A stretch of 7,545 bases of DNA from Campylobacteraceae bacterium (GTDB taxonomy: Bacteria > Campylobacterota > Campylobacteria > Campylobacterales > Sulfurovaceae), in NCBI GenBank assembly GCA_027081065.1, contig JALWLW010000009.1:1-7545 (forward strand). Reading direction: 5' to 3'. A program made the position numbers and the translations under genes. The notes beneath the pieces are model-generated. The model was not told the origin of the DNA. It saw nothing but the letters and a program-made list of their open reading frames with translations, and did not search any database. Below, piece by piece: positions 1-6,110 of this stretch (position 1 is the stretch's first letter; each line of letters opens with the position of its first letter).

Positions 1-84
1 GCTGTGATTAAAATAGCTTTTTATATTGACAATTAAATCTTTTTGCCGTTCATTTGGGGCTTCATAGTTCATAATATTTCTCAT
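1..84 (-). CDS. 5' end of a leftward protein-coding gene (partial, unrecognised)
   Basis: Reading leftward from an ATG at 84 there are 28 open codons with no stop before the window edge. The peptide begins MRNIMNYEAPNERQKDLI and looks protein-like. A second in-frame ATG at 72 is the likelier start: it has a GAG-type weak ribosome binding site about 7 bases upstream, whereas the ATG at 84 has none. A TATACT box on the minus strand (103-108) preceded by a T-run could be its promoter. I do not recognise the family from so short a piece. It is divergent from the glycosyltransferase at 187, so it could be another envelope gene, but that is only context. An open frame of this length can occur by chance, hence the modest confidence. 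Confidence 0.45.
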   Translation of the reverse strand, partial: MRNIMNYEAPNERQKDLIVNIKSYFNHS

Positions 85-154
85 TTCAATTTTCAATAGA
101 GGAGTATATCAAAAAAAGCTAAAATGCCACTCTTGTTATAAAGGGTTTTTAGGG

Positions 155-160
155 GATAAT
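155..160 (+). promoter_or_regulatory. Possible -10 box for the glycosyltransferase gene
   Basis: A GATAAT hexamer sits downstream of a T-rich stretch, 26 bases before the ATG at 187. This fits the Campylobacterota habit of a -10 box with no conserved -35. The RBS is a weak AAGG at 177-180. Single AT-rich hexamers are common in this sequence, so this is a tentative call. Confidence 0.3.
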
Positions 161-186
161 TTAGCTATTTTTAAATAAGGTATCTA

Positions 187-1281
187 ATGAAAGTTCTTCT
201 CTTTGCTATTCGTTCAAGTCATAAAAAGTTTTTTATAAGACTAAAAAAAGAAGACCCTGATTTTTTTGATATTGTTTTTCCAAAATATCGTTTGTTACTC
301 TCTCTTAAGGCTTTAAAAGATTTACATAGGGTTAATTTTAAACCAGCTGTAAAGTTTGCAATAGATGAGTTTAGAGTCAAAGTTGCTCCTCTGCCTAAAT
401 CTATATTGGGTCTATATTTTAATACACTAGCCCTCTTTCACTATCTTCGATATTATTCAATAATTGATAAAAAGTATAGTGCAATGTTATTATGGAACGG
501 GGGAAAATGTCGTCAGCGTATAGCTATTGAGATAGCTAAATTAAAAGGGATTAAACCTCTATTTTTTGAAAATGGTCTTTTACCAAATCGTTTGGTGCTT
601 GATGCAAAAGGAATAAATGCCGATAACTCTGTACCTAGAGAGAGAAGTTTTTTTGAAAATTATGAAAATAGTTTAACTCTACCAAAGAGTTTAATTCCTA
701 GAAGAGCTAAAAATAAAAAAAAGTTTAAGACCTCACTTGAACCCCTTCCTAAACAATTTATTTTTGTTCCTTTTCAAGTAGATTCCGATACACAGATTAT
801 AACTAACTCTAAGTGGATTAAAAATATGAGAATGCTTTTCTCTTTAATTGAAAAACTCTCTCTTACTTGTGACTATAACTTTGTATTAAAAGAGCATCCA
901 TCTAGTAGTCGTAATTATCCTGATTTACATAAAAGAGCCAAAGAGTTAGAGCGTATTTTTTTTGCTAATGGTTATGCAACACAAGAGTTAATTGAGAAAA
1001 GTGATGCTGTCATAACCATAAACTCAACAGTAGGTGTAGAGTCTTTACTTTTTAAAAAGAGAGTTATTGTACTAGGAGATGCCTTTTATAGAATAGATGG
1101 CATAAGTAAGGGAGTCGACAATATAGAGGAGCTTATTGCAATTTTACAAAATCTTGATAATTGGGTATTTGAAGAGAGATTGGTTGAGAACTTCTTGAAA
1201 TATCTCTATTATGACTATCTTATTGTAAAAGATGAACAGCTATATGAGAACTTTTATAAATTTATAAAGAATGTAGATTAG
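187..1281 (+). CDS. KpsS/KpsC-like capsule/Kdo-type glycosyltransferase
   Basis: The 364-aa protein resembles the capsule polysaccharide biosynthesis family (KpsS/KpsC-like; known members are beta-Kdo transferases using CMP-Kdo at the cytoplasmic face of the inner membrane). The visible signature blocks, in order, are FFENG (126-130), followed by LDAKGINADNSVPR (138-151); VPFQVDSDTQI (194-204); KEHPSS (235-240); and INSTVGVESLLFKKRVIVLG (278-297), a typical nucleotide-sugar-binding C-terminal half. No signal peptide or membrane segment is evident. It is a single-domain protein, whereas KpsC carries two such domains. It stands alone, convergent with htrB-waaC with 23 bp between, so a role in modifying the LOS core or a surface glycan is a reasonable inference. 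The exact sugar and acceptor cannot be read from sequence. The start is set by a weak AAGG six bases upstream. Confidence 0.75.
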   Translation: MKVLLFAIRSSHKKFFIRLKKEDPDFFDIVFPKYRLLLSLKALKDLHRVNFKPAVKFAIDEFRVKVAPLPKSILGLYFNTLALFHYLRYYSIIDKKYSAMLLWNGGKCRQRIAIEIAKLKGIKPLFFENGLLPNRLVLDAKGINADNSVPRERSFFENYENSLTLPKSLIPRRAKNKKKFKTSLEPLPKQFIFVPFQVDSDTQIITNSKWIKNMRMLFSLIEKLSLTCDYNFVLKEHPSSSRNYPDLHKRAKELERIFFANGYATQELIEKSDAVITINSTVGVESLLFKKRVIVLGDAFYRIDGISKGVDNIEELIAILQNLDNWVFEERLVENFLKYLYYDYLIVKDEQLYENFYKFIKNVD

Positions 1282-1304
1282 AAACTTTTTTATTTTTAAA
1301 TATC

Positions 1305-2204
1305 CTACTTCTTATAAAGATTCTCCGTAGTATTTTTCCAACGCTTATGCATCCAAAACCACTCTGTAGGGTGAGTTTCTATGGCTACTTGCATGGCATC
1401 GGCTTGTGCTTGGGTGAGTTGTTCTAAATCGTCTTCTTGATTTTCTGTCTTTATGGTTTTAATAGGTTCATAAATTTTTACGTGATAGTTTTTATAGTCA
1501 TCAGTAGAGATAAAAGCAGGTATTAAATTTATCTCAAATTTTCGTGATAGTATTGAAGCTAAAGGGGTATGTGTAGCAGGATGGTTAAAAAAGTTTACTT
1601 CTATAGATTGGTTTTGTCGAATGCTTTGGTCAACCAATATTCCTACAGCTTTATTTTGCCCTAAAGCTCTAATACACCCTTTCATAGCCCCTTTTTTATA
1701 AACCATTTCCACATTAAAACGTTCACGGTTCTCTTTTAAAATTTTATCCATCAAATCAGAGTCAAGTTTTCGCCCCACACCGACAAGTGTTAAATCAAAT
1801 TTAATAGCAATGGATTGAGAGAGCAGTTCCCAGTTTCCTTGATGTCCTGTAATAAAAATGATTTTCTTTCCTGCATCTTGATATTTTTTAACAATATCTT
1901 CACCTTCAAAACTTACGTTTTTAATTACCTCTTCTTTGCTCATTCCATCACGCTCTATAATGCCTAAGGTAGTGTCAAGTAGGTTCATAAAAGCAGAGAT
2001 ACCATAGGCTTTTTTCTCTTTTTGGCTAAGATTATTACCAAAGGCTATTTCTAAATTGGTGTTGATGATTTTTTGATGTTTCTTGCTAACAGTATAGGCG
2101 AACCAAGAGATGCCTCTCATAAGCTTTATCATCACATCTCTAGGGAAGAGTTTTAAAACAAGCCCAAAGAACTTATAGAGTCCAAAGTAGAGGTAATCAA
2201 GCAT
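1305..2204 (-). CDS. htrB: Lipid A biosynthesis acyltransferase (HtrB/LpxL family)
   Basis: This 299-aa enzyme transfers a secondary acyl chain from acyl-ACP onto Kdo2-lipid IVA at the inner membrane. An N-terminal hydrophobic stretch (about residues 4-20) suits the membrane anchor of this family. The catalytic HX4E motif is clear in GHQGNWELL, with His121 and Glu126. VDQS (191-194) and the C-terminal HPTEWFWMHKRW block (278-289) are also family hallmarks, and the length is normal. Its ATG overlaps the end of waaC by 8 bp (ATGCTTGA), implying translational coupling. It also has its own strong AAGGAG site (2212-2217 on the complement) seven bases upstream. The waaC-htrB order matches the start of Campylobacter LOS loci. 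Acyl-chain specificity (lauroyl or other) cannot be deduced. An alternative symbol is lpxL or waaM. Confidence 0.93.
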   Translation of the reverse strand: MLDYLYFGLYKFFGLVLKLFPRDVMIKLMRGISWFAYTVSKKHQKIINTNLEIAFGNNLSQKEKKAYGISAFMNLLDTTLGIIERDGMSKEEVIKNVSFEGEDIVKKYQDAGKKIIFITGHQGNWELLSQSIAIKFDLTLVGVGRKLDSDLMDKILKENRERFNVEMVYKKGAMKGCIRALGQNKAVGILVDQSIRQNQSIEVNFFNHPATHTPLASILSRKFEINLIPAFISTDDYKNYHVKIYEPIKTIKTENQEDDLEQLTQAQADAMQVAIETHPTEWFWMHKRWKNTTENLYKK

Positions 2205-3192
2205 CTAAAAGCTCCTTTGCCATGGCTATTATCTCTTTTTCATCTATATCGTAAATGCTGTAATCTTTTTTATTTAGCTTGTAGTGGTTGACGAGGCTGT
2301 CAGACTTTACGACTTTGTTAATAGGGGTTTGGTAGACCCTGTTGACAGGTGTTGGTCCAAAAATAGTAATGGAAGGAACATTAAGTCCCCAAGCCATGTG
2401 AGTAGGACCCGTGTCGTTTCCTATAAGTAGGTCAGAGTGAGCGATGAGAGCTTTTAATGCGTTTAAATTTATTTTGGGTAGGGCTTTGGCGTAGGTGGAG
2501 TTAGCTTCTATCCATTGAGCTTTTTCACGCTCCTCTTCTCCTCCCCAAGCTACTAAAATATTCTCTTTTAAGGCATTGGCTATGGCTACAAACTTCTCTT
2601 TAGGGTAGTTTCGACTTTCCCAAGTTGAACCAATGACAAAAATGATATTCTTCTTCTCTTTAGATAGATACTCGTTGAGAACTTTATCATCAGCGTAAAA
2701 CAAAAATGGCTTTTTGTCTATAATCATCTGTGAAGTAATCTCTAGGTTGAGTGGTTCAGACATTACTCTGGCATTTCGGTCAATGGTATTAGCATCATAG
2801 GCTATTTCTACTTTTTGTTTGTAACAATAAGAGGCAATCCCTTCTCGAATAGATGTCTTAGAAAAACCAGCAATATTTTTTGCTAAGAGCTTAGAGGTAA
2901 TGGCAGATTTTATAAGTCCTTGAGCATCAATGACTAAGTCGTAATTATTTTTAGAATAATGTTTAATTTTTTTAATTTCAGAGAAAATAGCCAGTTTATT
3001 TTTTTTGATATTTTTTAAATTTACGGTTAAAACATTATCAATATGAGGATTGTTTTCTAAAACTTGCTTAAAGCCTTGTTCGACTATCCAATCTATTTGA
3101 ATGGTTGGCTTGGCTTGTTTTATGTATTGAAGTGCTACCATAGCATGAATAATATCTCCCATGGCAGAGAGTTTTACGATGGCTAATTTCAT
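2197..3192 (-). CDS. waaC: ADP-heptose:LPS heptosyltransferase I (WaaC)
   Basis: A 331-aa GT9-family enzyme that adds the first L-glycero-D-manno-heptose to Kdo of the LOS inner core, in the cytoplasm. The N-terminal block KLSAMGDIIHA places Asp13 at the position of the catalytic aspartate of E. coli WaaC. DAQGLIKSA (89-97) is the usual acceptor-side motif. The ADP-heptose-binding signature GNDTGPTHMAWGLNVPSITI lies at 258-277 and is followed by FGPT, with Asp260 matching the conserved sugar-nucleotide-binding aspartate. Length is typical. It is the middle gene of mqnA-waaC-htrB: 23 bp after mqnA, with an AAGG six bases before ATG, and overlapping htrB by 8 bp. WaaF (heptosyltransferase II) is the nearest alternative, but the N-terminal motif and the htrB partner favour WaaC. 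Confidence 0.92.
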   Translation of the reverse strand: MKLAIVKLSAMGDIIHAMVALQYIKQAKPTIQIDWIVEQGFKQVLENNPHIDNVLTVNLKNIKKNKLAIFSEIKKIKHYSKNNYDLVIDAQGLIKSAITSKLLAKNIAGFSKTSIREGIASYCYKQKVEIAYDANTIDRNARVMSEPLNLEITSQMIIDKKPFLFYADDKVLNEYLSKEKKNIIFVIGSTWESRNYPKEKFVAIANALKENILVAWGGEEEREKAQWIEANSTYAKALPKINLNALKALIAHSDLLIGNDTGPTHMAWGLNVPSITIFGPTPVNRVYQTPINKVVKSDSLVNHYKLNKKDYSIYDIDEKEIIAMAKELLDA

Positions 3193-3215
3193 TAAAGACC
3201 TTATACTTTTTTACT

Positions 3216-3863
3216 CTATATCTTTTGACTTTTTTTCAAAAAAAGTTTGAGAGATTTCTTAGATTTATGATTCATATTATACTCAATGTGCTTTAAGTAC
3301 CAGAGAAGCTGGCTTGGAGTTATGTCTCTTTTTTTGGCTTCACGTTTTAAAATGTATTGAGGTATTTTAATTGGTTTTTTTATGAATTTTTTTGCGATAT
3401 TTTCTATGGTTTTAGCATGACAGGTGTAACAGAGTCTAGCAAAGACAAAAGGTAGGTTAGTTTTTTTATGCCATGCCGTAGCAAGGTCAAGACCTTTCCC
3501 CCCTTCTAAATAGTAGTTTAACGCCTTATCCCCAATGAGTACTTCACCTTGAAGTTTTAATACTTTTGCAAGTTTATTCGAAGTTGCTGACTCCATGTCT
3601 ATTTTATTGTCACCTTTAATGATAAAAACAGAATAAACAGCCTCTTGGGCGATAATACCTAGGTTGGTACATTTATATTTAGGAGACTCAATACTAGAGA
3701 TGAACCCTGCATCAATTTGACGATTATGTAGAGCTTTGTTAATTTGGCTAGGAACATTTTTTCGGTAATTCATACCCATTTTCACTCCAGAGTGCTTGAT
3801 GTAGCGTTTCATAAAAACTTGAAATGGTAAAAGGTTAAGGTAGCTAATTGAGCCAAATATCAC
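3216..3863 (-). CDS. mqnA: Chorismate dehydratase MqnA (futalosine menaquinone pathway), short form
   Basis: MqnA converts chorismate to 3-[(1-carboxyvinyl)oxy]benzoate, the first step of the futalosine route to menaquinone used by Campylobacterota. The fold is a periplasmic-binding-protein-like monomer, here cytosolic. Visible family blocks are GSISYLNLLPF (4-14), DAGFISSIES (51-60), LIGDKAL (109-115) and DLATAWHKKTNLPFVFA (126-142). At 215 aa it is well short of the roughly 270-290 aa common in other phyla. The stretch between SVFII (78-82) and LIGDKAL is compressed, keeping only ATSNKLAKVL, and the C-terminus is a lysine-rich helix. The start is GTG at 3863, the only start codon before an in-frame stop at 3882-3884 and just ahead of the GSISYLN block. 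A modest AGG site lies nine bases upstream. It heads the operon with waaC and htrB and diverges from moaD. Confidence 0.85.
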   Translation of the reverse strand: MIFGSISYLNLLPFQVFMKRYIKHSGVKMGMNYRKNVPSQINKALHNRQIDAGFISSIESPKYKCTNLGIIAQEAVYSVFIIKGDNKIDMESATSNKLAKVLKLQGEVLIGDKALNYYLEGGKGLDLATAWHKKTNLPFVFARLCYTCHAKTIENIAKKFIKKPIKIPQYILKREAKKRDITPSQLLWYLKHIEYNMNHKSKKSLKLFLKKSQKI

Positions 3864-3895
3864 TGTCGTTTGCCTAGAATATTAATTTAAGCATG

Positions 3896-3901
3896 ATTAT
3901 A
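3896..3901 (-). promoter_or_regulatory. -10 box for mqnA-waaC-htrB
   Basis: On the minus strand a perfect TATAAT lies 32 bases before the GTG of mqnA, in a T-rich context (GTTTGATATAATCATG). No consensus -35 is present, as is usual for Campylobacterota sigma-70 promoters. It is arranged back-to-back with the moaD -10 box. Confidence 0.45.
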
Positions 3902-3913
3902 TCAAACAACTTT

Positions 3914-3919
3914 TATAAT
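3914..3919 (+). promoter_or_regulatory. -10 box for moaD-moaE-moeA
   Basis: A perfect TATAAT preceded by a short T-run (CTTTTATAATCG) lies 30 bases before the moaD ATG. It is 12 bases from the oppositely facing mqnA -10 box, so the two operons share one 86-bp control region and their RNA polymerases may compete for it. Confidence 0.5.
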
Positions 3920-3949
3920 CGCCTAATGTATTGAAAAAGGGTAAATCTG

Positions 3950-4171
3950 ATGGTAAAAGTAGAATTTTTAGGACCAATGGTTCAAGAAATAATTGAATTA
4001 GAAGCTAAAACTTTAGCCGATGTGGCAGAACAGTTACAAAATATTGAATCTATTGCTCCATGGTTAGATAAGTGTGCAGTGGCTGTCAATGATGAGATGA
4101 CTGCTGATTTGAGTATGGTTTTAAAAGATGGAGATAAGATTTCTATTTTACCTCCTGTGTGTGGAGGGTGA
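3950..4171 (+). CDS. moaD: Molybdopterin synthase small subunit MoaD
   Basis: A 73-aa ubiquitin-fold sulfur carrier. Its C-terminal glycine is adenylated by a MoeB-type enzyme, turned into a thiocarboxylate, and supplies the dithiolene sulfurs of molybdopterin within the MoaD2-MoaE2 complex. The diagnostic end, ILPPVCGG, is intact with the terminal Gly-Gly. The N-terminal VKVEFLG strand and the DGDKISILPP segment before the tail are typical of the MoaD/ThiS superfamily. Length is close to the family norm of about 80. An AAAGGG site lies eight bases before the ATG. It is first in the moaD-moaE-moeA cluster, which argues for MoaD over ThiS. No moaA, moaC, moeB or mogA lies in the window, so the remaining Moco genes must be elsewhere. 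Confidence 0.93.
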   Translation: MVKVEFLGPMVQEIIELEAKTLADVAEQLQNIESIAPWLDKCAVAVNDEMTADLSMVLKDGDKISILPPVCGG

Positions 4172-4183
4172 AAAGCGTTAAGT

Positions 4184-4205
4184 AAATGTGAATAGTTTCA
4201 CATTT
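4184..4205. promoter_or_regulatory. CRP-consensus-like palindrome in the moaD-moaE gap
   Basis: The sequence reads AAATGTGA-N6-TCACATTT. Both 8-base half-sites and the 6-base spacing equal the E. coli CRP consensus, and the dyad extends one more pair to 4183-4206. It lies between moaD and moaE. As RNA it would form a 10-bp stem with a TAGT loop, and flanking AAAGC (4172-4176) and GCTTT (4209-4213) could extend that stem across an internal loop. No U-run follows, so it is not a standard terminator. It could be a site for a CRP/FNR-family regulator acting on moaE-moeA, or an intercistronic mRNA hairpin. The exact half-site match favours the former, but binding is inferred. Confidence 0.55.
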
Positions 4206-4228
4206 ATAGCTTTGAACGGGTAAGCGTA

Positions 4229-4243
4229 TATGCCAAAGGCATA
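4229..4243 (+). repeat. Small inverted repeat (hairpin) upstream of moaE
   Basis: TATGCC-AAA-GGCATA forms a perfect 6-bp stem with a 3-base loop, 34 bases before the moaE ATG and ahead of its AAGGAG ribosome binding site (4263-4268). Together with the CRP-like dyad it fills most of the 106-bp gap. It may affect mRNA processing or moaE translation. I do not recognise a known riboswitch class here. Confidence 0.4.
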
Positions 4244-4277
4244 GCGTCACAGTAAATAAATTAAGGAGTCCATAAAT

Positions 4278-4715
4278 ATGGAATTACATCAAGGTGCTTT
4301 AAATGTAGAAGAAATTTTTTCTAAATGGCTACATGAAGAAAAAAATTCAAATTATGGTGCATACATTCCTTTTGTAGGAACAATTAGGGCTGAAGATGAG
4401 ATTGAAGCTTTGAGTTTTGATATTTATGAGCCAATACTGCAAAAATGGTTTGACGATTGGGTAGAACGTGCAGAAAAAAAAGGGGCAAAAGTTAAAATGG
4501 CACATGCCATTGGTGATGTACCTGTGCATACTTCTTCATATATTTCAGCTGTGTTTTCTCCTAAAAGACGCGTGGCATTAGAGCTTATAGATGAATTTGT
4601 AGAAGATTTTAAAGCCAATGCACCTATTTGGAAGTACGATGTAAAAGATGGAAAACGCATTTATGCAGCAGACAGAAGTACTCCGATGCAGGGTTCTGGA
4701 TTGTTGTCAAAATAG
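4278..4715 (+). CDS. moaE: Molybdopterin synthase large (catalytic) subunit MoaE
   Basis: MoaE (145 aa) binds cyclic pyranopterin monophosphate and, with thiocarboxylated MoaD, builds the dithiolene of molybdopterin. The catalytic lysines fall at Lys119 and Lys126 (APIWKYDVKDGK), the same numbers as in E. coli MoaE. FVGTIR (32-37) near the N-terminus and PKRRVALELIDEFVEDFKANAPIWK (95-119) are family blocks. The usual acidic residue after PIWK is Tyr120 here, followed by Asp121. Length is normal. A strong AAGGAG sits nine bases before the ATG. A 106-bp gap with two dyads separates it from moaD, which is unusual because the two subunits are made for one complex and are often tightly coupled. 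This gap could allow separate control of moaE and moeA. Confidence 0.93.
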   Translation: MELHQGALNVEEIFSKWLHEEKNSNYGAYIPFVGTIRAEDEIEALSFDIYEPILQKWFDDWVERAEKKGAKVKMAHAIGDVPVHTSSYISAVFSPKRRVALELIDEFVEDFKANAPIWKYDVKDGKRIYAADRSTPMQGSGLLSK

Positions 4716-4742
4716 TTATTATATATAGTAAGGGAAAAAAGA

Positions 4743-5948
4743 ATGGCATTTATGAATTTTGATGAGTCAATAGAGATTATAGAAAATATAAAAATTACAA
4801 ATTATAAAAAAGAAAAAAAGTATTTAACGGATACTTTAGGGTATGTGTTAGCTGAGGATATTATAACTGATCATAATTCACCAGAGTTTCCAACCTCTGC
4901 TATGGATGGGTATGCAGTAAAATATGAAGATTTAGCTTTAGGTCGTTTAAAGATTTCAAGCATTAATCCAGCAGGTGCTGATTTAGATGATGAAGTAACG
5001 CGTGGATGTTGTATTAAAACATTTACAGGTTCACTTATGCCTCATGGTGCTGACACTTTAATTCCTATTGAAAATGTGAGTGTTGAAGGTGATGAGATTG
5101 TCATTAATGATAATGTTCCTTTTGGCTTTGCTGTACGTGCAATTGGTGAGAACTATGAAAAAGGACAAACCTTAATAAAAGAGGGAACAAAGGTAGACTT
5201 CGCTCAGATTGGCGTGATGGCAAGTTTAAATATTGTTTCACTTTTGGTTTATGAAAAGCCTAGAGTTGCCATTTTATCTACAGGTTCAGAACTTTTAGAG
5301 TTAGGAGAAGTGCAAACATCTGATGCTCAAATACGCAGTTCTAACAATTATATTTTAGAAGCATTGGTTAAGAAGTATGATGGTGAAGCTATTCAGTTGG
5401 GTTGCATTGCTGATGATAAAGAGAATATTTTACAGAATGTAAAATCTGCATTGGTTCAAAGTGATATTGTGGTTACTACAGGTGGTGTAAGCGTAGGAGA
5501 CTTTGACTTTGTAAAAGATGTCATTGTTGAGCTTGGTTGTGAAGTACTTTTTAAAGGAGTACGTGTAAAACCAGGGCAACATATTATGGTAGCTAAAAAA
5601 GAGGACAAGTTCATTGTAGCACTTCCTGGTTTTGCTTACTCTTCTACCGTTACAGCATTACTCTATTTAGTGCCACTTATTGCTAAACTTCAAAATGGAA
5701 AATGCTCTTTACGCGTGGTAGAAGCAACCATAAGAGATGGCTTTAACAAGCGACAGAAAAAAGCTGAATTTACAGCTTGTAATTATTCTTTAGAAAATGG
5801 TCAGTATTTTGTAGACTTTAATGGTAAGAAGTCTGGTTCATCTGCTATTTTAACCAATATGCTTAACTCAACAGCACTTTTAGTGACTTCAGAAGAAGAT
5901 AGCTCGAAAGTTTCTGGAGATAAAGTTAAAATATTACTTATAGATTAA
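4743..5948 (+). CDS. moeA: Molybdopterin molybdenumtransferase MoeA
   Basis: MoeA (401 aa) inserts molybdate into adenylylated molybdopterin to give Moco. Landmarks in order: SAMDGYAV (52-59) with the conserved Asp; TFTGSLMPHGADTLIPIE (93-110); RAIGENYEKGQTL (132-144); STGSEL (179-184) opening the MogA-like domain; QIRSSN (196-201); TTGGVSVGDFDF (245-256); and KPGQH (276-280). The site usually written LPGNPVS reads LPGFAYS at 294-300, so the second proline of that motif is Ala. The rest is intact, and a C-terminal beta-barrel domain is present to the normal end. ATG 4743 has AAGGG eight bases upstream; the ATG at 4752 is less well placed. It follows moaE by 27 bp in one operon. Its stop overlaps the stop of the opposing small gene by 4 bp (TTAA). 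Confidence 0.95.
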   Translation: MAFMNFDESIEIIENIKITNYKKEKKYLTDTLGYVLAEDIITDHNSPEFPTSAMDGYAVKYEDLALGRLKISSINPAGADLDDEVTRGCCIKTFTGSLMPHGADTLIPIENVSVEGDEIVINDNVPFGFAVRAIGENYEKGQTLIKEGTKVDFAQIGVMASLNIVSLLVYEKPRVAILSTGSELLELGEVQTSDAQIRSSNNYILEALVKKYDGEAIQLGCIADDKENILQNVKSALVQSDIVVTTGGVSVGDFDFVKDVIVELGCEVLFKGVRVKPGQHIMVAKKEDKFIVALPGFAYSSTVTALLYLVPLIAKLQNGKCSLRVVEATIRDGFNKRQKKAEFTACNYSLENGQYFVDFNGKKSGSSAILTNMLNSTALLVTSEEDSSKVSGDKVKILLID

Positions 5949-6070
5949 GTTTTAGGTTGAGCAGTTTGCATGTTATTGAGTCTCTTGACATAGAGTGCTA
6001 ACTGTGCAGCTGTTTTACAACCACTATTAATAGCTTCATTTAATATTTTTTTACTGGTTTTTACATTCAT
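5945..6070 (-). CDS. Small hypothetical protein (41 aa), divergent from the repressor
   Basis: This is an uninterrupted 41-codon frame on the minus strand: MNVKTSKKILNEAINSGCKT at the N-terminus, then AAQLALYVKRLNN and a short polar tail ending QPKT. Support for it being real comes from the AAGGA ribosome binding site (6077-6081 on the complement) exactly six bases before the ATG, codon choices like the neighbours, TATAAT boxes 30-40 bases upstream, and full use of the space up to the moeA stop. The protein is basic and probably two short helices; KTAAQLALYV loosely resembles the first helix of a helix-turn-helix, but no family is recognised. It is tail-to-tail with moeA and head-to-head with the S24 repressor gene across 113 bp, making it a natural candidate for repression by that protein. 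Function unknown. Confidence 0.65.
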   Translation of the reverse strand: MNVKTSKKILNEAINSGCKTAAQLALYVKRLNNMQTAQPKT

Positions 6071-6091
6071 TTTCAATCCTTTTTTCAATAA

Positions 6092-6110
6092 ATATATCAA
6101 ATTATAATAT
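6092..6110. promoter_or_regulatory. Operator-like site 1, upstream of the small gene
   Basis: ATATATCAAATTATAATAT matches operator-like site 2 (6133-6151) at 16 of 19 positions. It overlaps the minus-strand TATAAT (6101-6106), the probable promoter of the 41-aa gene. It is less palindromic than site 2, and AT-richness raises the chance of coincidence. Confidence 0.35.

Noticed and set aside
1282..1304. T-rich gap as a bidirectional terminator between the glycosyltransferase and htrB
   Set aside because: There is a T-run but no stable GC-containing hairpin before it on either strand.
3228..3246. 19-bp palindrome (ACTTTTTTT-C-AAAAAAAGT on the plus strand) near the 3' end of mqnA as a terminator or operator
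   Set aside because: It is made of homopolymer runs encoding lysine and phenylalanine codons, has a one-base centre that cannot form an RNA loop without losing pairs, and waaC follows only 23 bp later with its own RBS.
3894..3904. FNR-like dyad TGAT-TAT-ATCA in the mqnA-moaD region
   Set aside because: The spacer is three bases instead of four and the outer T/A of TTGAT/ATCAA is not matched on the left side; it is explained by the overlapping TATAAT box.
4172..4277. Known Moco riboswitch in the moaD-moaE gap
   Set aside because: The gap is short, lies before moaE instead of moaA, and I see none of the conserved core of that class; only simple hairpins are present.
4347..4660. Minus-strand open frames opposite moaE (4347-4529 and 4424-4660)
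   Set aside because: They lie wholly within a convincingly identified moaE, have no ribosome binding sites of note and give no family-like sequence.
5985..5990. TTGACA as a -35 box
   Set aside because: It lies inside the 41-aa gene and has no -10-like hexamer 16-18 bases downstream.
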